A stretch of DNA of 11,872 bases from Pseudomonadota bacterium. Its GTDB lineage: Bacteria > Pseudomonadota > Gammaproteobacteria > CAMYNG01. Where the stretch lies: assembly GCA_020347585.1 (NCBI GenBank), contig CP070733.1, positions 1,026,224-1,038,095 of the forward strand, given 5' to 3'. The position numbers were made by a program, and so were the translations under genes. The notes under the pieces are model-generated. The model saw nothing but the letters and a program-made list of their open reading frames with translations. It was not told the DNA's origin and did not search any database. Shown piece by piece: positions 7,018-11,872 of the stretch (position 1 is the first letter of the stretch; every line of letters begins with the position of its first letter).

Positions 7018-7407
7018 TCACTGACAGGTGTAGGTGATGAGCGTGAGCATCGCCCCCTGGGGGTCGCTGATCACGGCGAAGCGCCCCACCTCCGGGATAT
7101 CCCGTGGCGGCATGAGCACCTTACCCCCCAACTGCTCGACCCGCGCCATTTGCCCATCGACATCGTCCACGGTGACATAGGCGCCCCACGCCGGTGGCAT
7201 GCCCTGGGCGTCGGGCGGGATGGCCATCATCCCCCCGATTTCGCGGCCCTCCGATTTGATCATGGTGTAGGTGAGATCGGGCATCTTCTCATCCTGCAGT
7301 TTCCAACCGAGCAGGTCGCGGTAAAAGCCCTTGGCGCCGGCGATATCGGTGGTCATCAGTTCATTCCAGCTGAACGCCCCGTGTTGCTTCATTGCTTGTT
7401 CGTCCAT
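7018..7407 (-). CDS. VOC family (glyoxalase/bleomycin-resistance fold) protein
   Basis: A 129-residue single-module VOC protein. It has the opening strand GAFSWNELMTTDIAGAKGFY, then DLLGWKL. IGGMMAIP and AWGAYVTVDDVDG follow, then ISDPQGAMLTLI near the end. These features match the subgroup annotated as 'predicted enzyme related to lactoylglutathione lyase'. VOC proteins use a metal centre formed by paired beta-alpha-beta-beta-beta units; whether this one is an enzyme or a binding protein cannot be said. GGAGA stands 5-6 bases before the ATG. It is the first gene of the VOC, DUF2461, WYL set; the candidate promoter is at 7434-7462. Confidence 0.88.
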   Translation of the reverse strand: MDEQAMKQHGAFSWNELMTTDIAGAKGFYRDLLGWKLQDEKMPDLTYTMIKSEGREIGGMMAIPPDAQGMPPAWGAYVTVDDVDGQMARVEQLGGKVLMPPRDIPEVGRFAVISDPQGAMLTLITYTCQ

Positions 7408-7433
7408 GGTTATCTCCCTGTATGGTAGTGGAG

Positions 7434-7462
7434 ATGATAGCCTAGACGCCCCCTCCTGACAC
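7434..7462 (-). promoter_or_regulatory. Candidate promoter of the VOC-DUF2461-WYL cluster
   Basis: On the minus strand GTGTCA (7457-7462, 4 of 6 to TTGACA) and TATCAT (7434-7439, 5 of 6 to TATAAT) are separated by exactly 17 bases. The initiation site would lie about 20 bases before the VOC start codon. The -35 box is inside the palindrome at 7452-7477, so a bound protein would block it. Confidence 0.45.
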
Positions 7463-7477
7463 CGTGGTGTCAGGAGG
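7452..7477. promoter_or_regulatory. Palindromic operator candidate in a divergent promoter region
   Basis: CCTCCTGACACC (7452-7463) and GGTGTCAGGAGG (7466-7477) are perfect 12-bp reverse complements with only GT between them. A further TCAGGAGG copy lies at 7480-7487, ten bases after the one at 7470-7477, that is one helical turn away. It sits between the minus-strand cluster starting at 7407 and the plus-strand sulfurtransferase at 7536. A terminator is therefore not expected here; a dimeric regulator site is the better reading. Confidence 0.6.
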
Positions 7478-7495
7478 TTTCAGGAGGGGCAAAAT
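7467..7495 (+). promoter_or_regulatory. Weak candidate promoter of the sulfurtransferase gene
   Basis: GTGTCA (7467-7472) in the right arm of the palindrome and CAAAAT (7490-7495) are 17 bases apart, each matching 4 of 6 consensus positions. It mirrors the minus-strand promoter across the palindrome. Initiation would be near 7502, leaving a leader of about 35 bases. Confidence 0.3.
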
Positions 7496-7535
7496 ACTTT
7501 GGCAAGTGGGTGCGGGCGCGTTCCAGGAGATCACG

Positions 7536-8381
7536 ATGGATTCACTCGTCGACACGGACTGGCTAAGCCAACACCTCGATGATCCGGATCTGGTGTTGCT
7601 CGACTGTACCGTCACCACCATCCCGCATGAAGACGGAGGTTTTCATAACGTTAGCGCCCGCCCGGAGTATGAACTGGGTCATCTTCCCAATGCGGGGTTT
7701 GCCGATCTGAAGGGTAATCTCTGTGATACCCACAGCCCCATCGAGTTTGCGCTACCGACGCCTGAGCAATTCTGCCGCGCGATGGGGGCGCTGGGGGTAG
7801 GGGATGATTCACGCGTCGTGCTTTATGACACCAACTACACGGCGTGGGCCGCTCGTGTCTGGTGGACGCTGCGCTGGGTTGGCTTCGATCGCGCGGCGAT
7901 TCTCAATGGCGGGCTGGCTGCCTGGACGGCGGAGGGCCAGCCGCTATCTCTCGAACCCGCTACCCGGCCGGCGAAACAGTTAACCCCCAGGCCCCGCCCG
8001 GAATTGATCGCAGACCGGGATGAGGTGCTTGCCAGTATTGACGATGAGGCTGTGTATCTGATCGACACTTTCCCTGAGGTTTATTACCGGGGGGACATAG
8101 CTATTTACGAGCGCGCCGGACACATTCCCAGTGCGATAAACATCGACACGTTACAGCTGCTTGATAAGACGGGCCGGTTTCGTCCGGAGCATGAACTCGC
8201 AGCCATGCACAGTCTCGATCGCAATACCCGCATCATCACCTACTGTGGTGGTGGTATCGCGGCCTCAGCCAATGCCTTTATCATGACCCGGCTCGGTTTC
8301 ACCAACGTGGCGGTGTATACCGCTTCGCTCCAGGAGTGGGCTGCCGATCCTGCTTTCCCGATGGTTGTCGATGCGCCTTGA
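7536..8381 (+). CDS. sseA: Two-domain sulfurtransferase (thiosulfate/3-mercaptopyruvate type)
   Basis: A 281-residue tandem rhodanese. Domain 1 (about 3-135) has LVLLDCTV and VVLYDTNYTAWAARVWW, and carries Asp98 where an active site would need Cys, as expected for the structural, inactive half. Domain 2 (about 155-278) has VYLIDTFPEVYYRGD, AGHIPSAINID and the active loop YCGGGIAAS with catalytic Cys237. The CGGG-type loop is closer to mercaptopyruvate sulfurtransferases than to CRKGVT-type thiosulfate enzymes, so SseA-like is preferred, but substrate is not certain. It would transfer sulfane sulfur to thiols or cyanide in the cytoplasm; no signal peptide is seen. The start is the ATG at 7536, with AGGAGA 5 bases upstream. 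The methyltransferase-like gene follows within 50 bp. Confidence 0.85.
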   Translation: MDSLVDTDWLSQHLDDPDLVLLDCTVTTIPHEDGGFHNVSARPEYELGHLPNAGFADLKGNLCDTHSPIEFALPTPEQFCRAMGALGVGDDSRVVLYDTNYTAWAARVWWTLRWVGFDRAAILNGGLAAWTAEGQPLSLEPATRPAKQLTPRPRPELIADRDEVLASIDDEAVYLIDTFPEVYYRGDIAIYERAGHIPSAINIDTLQLLDKTGRFRPEHELAAMHSLDRNTRIITYCGGGIAASANAFIMTRLGFTNVAVYTASLQEWAADPAFPMVVDAP

Positions 8382-8427
8382 TGGCGCAATTTTCTTGCTA
8401 TCTATTTTGCCAAGCCAATTCGCTTCG

Positions 8428-9126
8428 ATGATGACTAAGCAAAGTCCAGCCAGAATCTGGGTCAGTCTTGCCTTACGCATGTGTTTATTCGCTATTGCGT
8501 TGATGTGGCCAGCGGGTACCTGGCGTTGGTGGGAGGCATGGGTGCTGGTCGGTCTCTGGGCTGTCTTTGGGGTTGTCATGACCAATTACTTGTTGCGCCA
8601 CGATCCCGCGTTGCTCGCCGAGCGGTTGAAGCTGGTGCCACTGCACAAGGACCAGAAGCATTGGGATAAGGTTTTAATGCTGGCGTTTCTCGTTGCAGGG
8701 ATTGGGCTCTACATTGTTCCTGGTTTTGATGTAGTGCGCTTTGGCTGGAGCGAAGCTTTGCCTCTATGGATGCAGGTCGTTGCGATGTTTATACACTTAC
8801 CTTGCTTTGTTATGCTCGGCTGGGTCATGCGTGAGAATACCTATCTCTCGCAGGTGGTGAGAATCGATGAGGAACGCGATCATCGCGTGATTACTACGGG
8901 TCCCTACGCACTGGTGCGTCACCCCATGTACACCGTAACAATTGTTTTACTCTTTGCGGTTCCCGTTGCGCTTGGGTCGCGTTTTGCACTGGTTCTTGCT
9001 GTATTTCTAACAGGGCTGTTAATCGTTCGAACCTGCTTCGAGGATCGCACCTTACACGCAGAGCTCCCTGGGTATCCAGAGTACGTCAAGCAAACTCGAT
9101 ATCGATTACTTCCTGGGGTTTGGTAG
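8428..9126 (+). CDS. Isoprenylcysteine carboxyl methyltransferase (ICMT)-like integral membrane protein
   Basis: About 232 residues with hydrophobic segments at about 12-28, 36-54, 82-98, 112-132 and 165-203. The conserved C-terminal methyltransferase region is complete: ITTGPYALVRHPMYT (156-169) binds the methyl donor, and E205 with LPGYPEYVKQTRYRLLPGVW ends the protein. Bacterial members methylate unknown, probably lipid or thiol, substrates at the inner membrane using S-adenosylmethionine. The start is uncertain: the ATG pair at 8428/8431 puts the first helix at the right distance, but an ATG at 8371 overlapping the sulfurtransferase stop is also open; neither has a clear ribosome site. 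Co-transcription with the sulfurtransferase is likely, since only 46 bp separate them and no terminator is seen. Confidence 0.85.
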   Translation: MMTKQSPARIWVSLALRMCLFAIALMWPAGTWRWWEAWVLVGLWAVFGVVMTNYLLRHDPALLAERLKLVPLHKDQKHWDKVLMLAFLVAGIGLYIVPGFDVVRFGWSEALPLWMQVVAMFIHLPCFVMLGWVMRENTYLSQVVRIDEERDHRVITTGPYALVRHPMYTVTIVLLFAVPVALGSRFALVLAVFLTGLLIVRTCFEDRTLHAELPGYPEYVKQTRYRLLPGVW

Positions 9127-9142
9127 CAGATGACGCGATGAA

Positions 9143-9170
9143 TTGTCTTCCCTAGATATGCAGATATGAT
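9143..9170 (+). promoter_or_regulatory. Candidate sigma-70 promoter of the MerB-like gene
   Basis: TTGTCT (9143-9148, 4 of 6) and TATGAT (9165-9170, 5 of 6) with a 16-base spacer. Initiation near 9177 would give a leader of about 70 bases containing the palindrome at 9208-9219. It lacks the 19-base spacer and dyad typical of MerR-controlled promoters. Confidence 0.4.
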
Positions 9171-9207
9171 GGACGAAAGGGGGTGGAGAGAGATCTGTTT
9201 TCCTTTT

Positions 9208-9219
9208 CTGATATATCAG
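9208..9219. promoter_or_regulatory. 12-bp perfect palindrome in the leader of the MerB-like gene
   Basis: CTGATATATCAG reads the same on both strands. It lies about 29 bases before the start codon and downstream of the promoter-like boxes, a position where a bound protein could block transcription. The length is short and the sequence AT-rich, so chance is possible. Confidence 0.35.
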
Positions 9220-9247
9220 TCGGTACAAAAAGAAAGGCGACTACAAC

Positions 9248-9895
9248 ATGGATATTAGCGCAGCGTTAGAACGACTGAACTCCCAGCTACCCCTTAAGGC
9301 CCGGCAAGACGCATTGCCTTCGGTGTTAAAGGCCACGCATCAGAGCGTGTTGTATTCCTTGGCCGAGCGAGGTCGCCCGCCAACCATGGATGAGTTGGAA
9401 GTTGCTTTGGGTATGGGAAAGGTCGAAGCCGCCTTGCAGAGATTGGGCGCTGATGATTTGATCGTGCTCGATGCAGAAGGGAAGCAGCTAGTAGGCGCGT
9501 ATCCTGTTACCCTTGAACAGACACCTCACAAGATTTCAGTGAATGGCAATAGCATCCATGCGATGTGTGCGCTGGATGCCGTGTCCGTCGCACCCATGTT
9601 TGATGCCAAGGTCACCATTGATTCCACCTGCCACGTGAGCGCAACGCCAATTACGGTTGCTATGCAAGGCAGAGAGATCGTTGATGTAAAACCTACCGCC
9701 GAGGTGACGGTGGGAATTCGTTGGCGAATGCCGTCGGCAGTGGCAGCGCACAGTATGTGCATGGAAATGGTGTTTCTCAAAGATAGGCGAACGGTGCAAG
9801 CCTGGCTAAACGGCGATACAGAGAACATCGCACTGTTTACGTTGCCCGAGGCCGTGGCATTTGGCACCGCCTTTTTTCGCCCATTGCTTGACTGA
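9248..9895 (+). CDS. merB: Alkylmercury (organomercurial) lyase homologue, MerB family
   Basis: A 215-residue protein close to the usual MerB length (about 212). The N-terminal third (about 28-80) is a winged-helix-like region, as in MerB: RGRPPTMDELEVALG, then DLIVLDAEGKQLVGAYPVTL. The catalytic half has HKISVNGNSIHAMCALDA, giving Cys107 and Asp110, and later SMCMEMVFL, giving Cys171. These match the MerB Cys96, Asp99 and Cys159 that protonolyse the carbon-mercury bond; Cys128 in STCH matches the structural Cys117. MerB acts in the cytoplasm and passes Hg2+ to the reductase MerA. No merA, merT, merP or merR is in the window, so detoxification would depend on genes elsewhere, or the protein does another job. 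Many distant homologues are annotated this way without test. The ribosome site is weak (AAAGG about 10 bases upstream). Confidence 0.82.
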   Translation: MDISAALERLNSQLPLKARQDALPSVLKATHQSVLYSLAERGRPPTMDELEVALGMGKVEAALQRLGADDLIVLDAEGKQLVGAYPVTLEQTPHKISVNGNSIHAMCALDAVSVAPMFDAKVTIDSTCHVSATPITVAMQGREIVDVKPTAEVTVGIRWRMPSAVAAHSMCMEMVFLKDRRTVQAWLNGDTENIALFTLPEAVAFGTAFFRPLLD

Positions 9896-9963
9896 TGACC
9901 TGCACGTAAAATGGCCAAGGGGGGCAGAGATTAGTCTGACAAAAAATCGTGGGAAAGTGACCT

Positions 9964-10000
9964 AGGGGATGAAGTTCAATCCCATCGCCTTTCTTTTTTG
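9964..10000 (+). terminator. Candidate intrinsic terminator between convergent genes
   Basis: AGGGGATG (9964-9971) pairs with CATCGCCT (9983-9990) in 7 of 8 positions, with an 11-base loop, followed at once by a T-rich run (TTCTTTTTT). It would end the MerB-like transcript. The opposite strand has a T6 run about 20 bases beyond the hairpin, so any effect on the thioredoxin-fold gene coming the other way would be weaker. Confidence 0.45.
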
Positions 10001-10017
10001 CCATATTTTTCTTGAGA

Positions 10018-11067
10018 CTATTCGGTTGCTTGCTGCATCGCCTGATTTTTGCGCCAGCGCAGTACCTGCTTTTCGTCCAGATACCCCTTATCGACCACAT
10101 AGTCCATGGTATAGGCCATGCGATATTTGCCGATCTCAGCATCAAGGCGCATGACCTCGTGACCGTCTTCATCGAAGAAAACAACGGCCACGTCGTAGGA
10201 CAACTGTAGTTCGCCGTACCATTGTTGTGGCGTCAGCTGTCTGCCATCAGGAATGACAATCTTTGTATTGTTGTCCGAGGCATCCAGTTGAATGGCACGA
10301 AACTTCGGAAAACTCTTGCGTACTTCAGGTAACGCCAGAACCCTTTCGTGAAAACGTCTGCAGGGGTTGCAGTCCGGCCGTTCGAATACCACCAGCATTG
10401 GACGTTTTTCGCCGCGTTGCGCCGCGGCCAGATCGTAGGTGGGTGCGCCAAAGAGCGCAACATCTTGCGTGATTTCTTTGGTAGCCGCTGTGCTCGGAAT
10501 GCGCTTGTCACGAAGATAGTCACGCAGCGATATCTTTGAATACAGTTTGCGGTCGATATAGTCCAGCACATGTTGGAATTTCTCTGGCGGATAAAAACCT
10601 ACTATTTTCAACTTCAGGTCATCGTCCACGCCAAAGAAAAGAATGGTGGGTGTTAACCGGGCACTTTCTTTCTCGGCAAAATCCTTGACAACGGTCGGTG
10701 TGCCATCCGGTTCAACGACTTCCAGCTCGCTGAAGATATCCATACCGATCACATCGTAGTTCGCCATGACCCGTGGTAGTACCACGGGGTCGCTGAACGT
10801 CGTCTTGAGGAATGCCTTACAGGTGCTGCAGCTCTCTTGACTAAGCATCACAATGACGCCGCGCTTGCCGTGCTGGCGTGCCTCGGCGAGGTCCTCCTGT
10901 AAGTTGAAAAAGGTCTGCTTGAACCAGGCGGGGAATTTAATGTGGGTTTTGGTGGTGGCTTTACCGTCCGGGTAAATCTGGTAGCGATCCATTGTCTCCG
11001 CCATGGCGCCGGTATCCAGCAGACAAAAGATGAGAGTGCTCGTAATCATGTGGAAGCAAGTCTTCAT
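10018..11067 (-). CDS. Exported protein with two tandem thioredoxin-fold domains (CSTC and CNPC)
   Basis: A 349-residue protein. The start is the ATG at 11065-11067, which has GGAGGG about 7 bases upstream and begins a signal peptide cut near AMA-ET (residue 23); upstream in-frame starts would spoil that signal. Domain 1 (about 50-175) has a redox pair C80-S81-T82-C83 and the cis-proline region LTPTILFF with P140. Domain 2 (about 200-340) has a second pair C233-N234-P235-C236 inside VVFERPDCNPCRRFH. The stretch where its cis-proline would fall reads LSYDVAVVFF with no proline. Each resembles SoxW- or DsbE-like periplasmic thioredoxins. Likely roles are thiol-disulfide exchange with exported partners, such as keeping haem-site cysteines reduced for c-type cytochrome assembly, or sulfur-carrier reduction; these are inferences. 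The glycosyltransferase remnant lies 77 bp upstream on the same strand. Confidence 0.82.
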   Translation of the reverse strand: MKTCFHMITSTLIFCLLDTGAMAETMDRYQIYPDGKATTKTHIKFPAWFKQTFFNLQEDLAEARQHGKRGVIVMLSQESCSTCKAFLKTTFSDPVVLPRVMANYDVIGMDIFSELEVVEPDGTPTVVKDFAEKESARLTPTILFFGVDDDLKLKIVGFYPPEKFQHVLDYIDRKLYSKISLRDYLRDKRIPSTAATKEITQDVALFGAPTYDLAAAQRGEKRPMLVVFERPDCNPCRRFHERVLALPEVRKSFPKFRAIQLDASDNNTKIVIPDGRQLTPQQWYGELQLSYDVAVVFFDEDGHEVMRLDAEIGKYRMAYTMDYVVDKGYLDEKQVLRWRKNQAMQQATE

Positions 11068-11144
11068 TGCCGTTCCCTCCCATTCTCGGGGTGGGCCAGT
11101 TTCGTTGTAAGCCTTACGCGCTCCGGCCTGATACCGGCGTCCCT

Positions 11145-11872
11145 TCACAAATGCCTAACGCACCTGCGCCAATGCTGGCTGTAGGAGTGAAACAGCTTGG
11201 TGCAGGATCGAAAATCAGCCAGATCGCTTTCCAGTCGCTTGTACTTAAGCAATTTGCAATCACTTTCGTCGAAATGCGCGGTGCGGAAGCCTTCCTGTGA
11301 TCCACAGATCGTCAAGGCAAATTCCTCGCGATTGTAAGCGGTCGGGCTGGCCCGGTATAACCACGTCGTTAGTGTCGGGTACCGAGTACCGCTTTGCAGC
11401 GCCTCGTGCAACTCCGGTATTTGACTCGTCCATGACTGGAGAAAACCCGAAGAGCACAACACTACCCCGGAATTCAAGGGGGAAGGCTCGCCCGGTATGT
11501 AGCTTGACTGATAACCGAGATTCCATACCCAGTCGTTGGTGCAGGCGACCAGATCGAACCCCGCGTAGGTATCAAACAGCTCTCGCACGTCAGCGAAAAC
11601 GAACGTATCGGCATCTAACAACAGGATGCGGTCTGCTTCGCAGGCGGCGAGTTGGACCTTATTGTCCTGAAAGTAGCCGGACTCGACGCTGGGGCACGTT
11701 CGTAGGCCGATTTCCCATTTGTCACAGAAGTCATGGAAATCTCCTGGCAGACGATAACGTGAGTCTTATATGAGAAAGACGGTAACCGTGATGGTGTGGT
11801 TGTGTTGTCTTAGCAGATGAGTGATAGTCTTGGTCTTCTCCATGTAGAGAGATTCGGCATTGACGATGTAAG
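11145..11872 (-). pseudogene. Glycosyltransferase (GT8-like, GT-A fold) interrupted by an in-frame TAA, 5' end outside window
   Basis: On the minus strand one frame is open across the edge of the window and codes YIVNAESLYMEKTKTITHLL up to VTVFLI, meets a single TAA at 11766-11768, then continues in the same frame to a TGA at 11145-11147. After the stop come DSRYRLPGDFHDFCDKWEIG, then RILLLDADTF with the metal-binding DAD (11607-11615). An acceptor-side LNSGVV lies near 11470. This is the layout of GT8-like nucleotide-sugar transferases. Both sides of the TAA read as one enzyme, so this is a nonsense-mutated gene or a sequencing error. No good restart exists before the DAD motif: a well-placed AGGAGA precedes an ATG near 11733, but that ATG is out of frame. 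The product would be a sugar transferase for a glycan or glycoprotein of unknown identity. Confidence 0.7.

Noticed and set aside
6424..7428. A 334-codon open frame on the plus strand opposite the DUF2461 and VOC genes
   Set aside because: Protein has no family motifs and is His/Gly/Val-rich in the way antisense frames of GC-rich genes are; both opposing genes match known families.
9900..9960. A possible further REP-like copy (GGGGGGCAGAGATTAGTCTG) after the MerB-like gene
   Set aside because: Only a 4-bp inverted repeat (CAGA/TCTG) and a partial core match; too weak to list as a repeat.
4951..11872. Idea that TAA is recoded, since two otherwise continuous genes carry in-frame TAA and the intact genes whose ends I checked stop with TAG or TGA
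   Set aside because: Only two cases; the rhodanese remnant also has a frameshift and itself appears to end in TAA, so ordinary decay or base error is simpler.
1..11872. Looked for CRISPR arrays, tRNA or rRNA genes, insertion sequences, phage genes and toxin-antitoxin pairs
   Set aside because: No regularly spaced repeats, cloverleaf-like segments, transposase motifs or paired small genes were seen by eye on either strand.

Overview
The window looks like a chromosomal stretch of a proteobacterium, most likely a gammaproteobacterium. This is inferred from the slightly GC-rich coding sequence, the Gram-negative periplasmic proteins (signal peptides, CxxCH haem sites, exported thioredoxin folds), the RppH-like Nudix protein and small dispersed GGGGAC/GGGGTC hairpin elements. 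No ribosomal, tRNA, phage, transposase or CRISPR sequence was seen, so the taxonomic reading is tentative.

Layout. 1-1311 (minus): the 5' part of an RppH-type Nudix hydrolase gene, preceded by a gene for a four-helix inner-membrane protein of unknown role. 1312-1482: intergenic DNA with two perfect 11-bp hairpins. 1483-4620 (minus): one very large exported protein that joins two c-type haem motifs, an ASH-like beta domain, a von Willebrand A domain with intact MIDAS residues and a C-terminal membrane anchor. 4621-5641: a decayed zone with degenerate REP-like inverted repeats, a rhodanese pseudogene and a small intact HMA (metal-binding) gene. 5642-7407 (minus): a tight three-gene cluster, VOC protein, DUF2461 protein and WYL regulator. 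7408-7535: a divergent control region built around a near-perfect palindrome. 7536-9126 (plus): a two-domain sulfurtransferase and an isoprenylcysteine-methyltransferase-like membrane protein. 9127-9895 (plus): a stand-alone organomercurial-lyase (MerB) homologue with its own promoter-like sequence and a palindrome. 9964-10000: a candidate terminator between convergent genes. 10018-11067 (minus): an exported protein with two thioredoxin folds. 11145-11872 (minus): a glycosyltransferase interrupted by one in-frame TAA and running off the window.

How the genes may fit together. The themes are periplasmic redox and thiol chemistry (diheme vWA protein, double thioredoxin) and sulfur or soft-metal handling (intact and decayed rhodaneses, HMA protein, MerB homologue), but no complete pathway is present. 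The cluster encoding the WYL regulator and the sulfurtransferase gene share a palindromic divergent promoter region, so the regulator may control both directions; that is inference.

Most unusual items: the diheme/vWA protein with its CxxC-transmembrane-arginine tail, the divergent palindrome, the solitary MerB homologue, and two genes that are otherwise continuous but carry an in-frame TAA.
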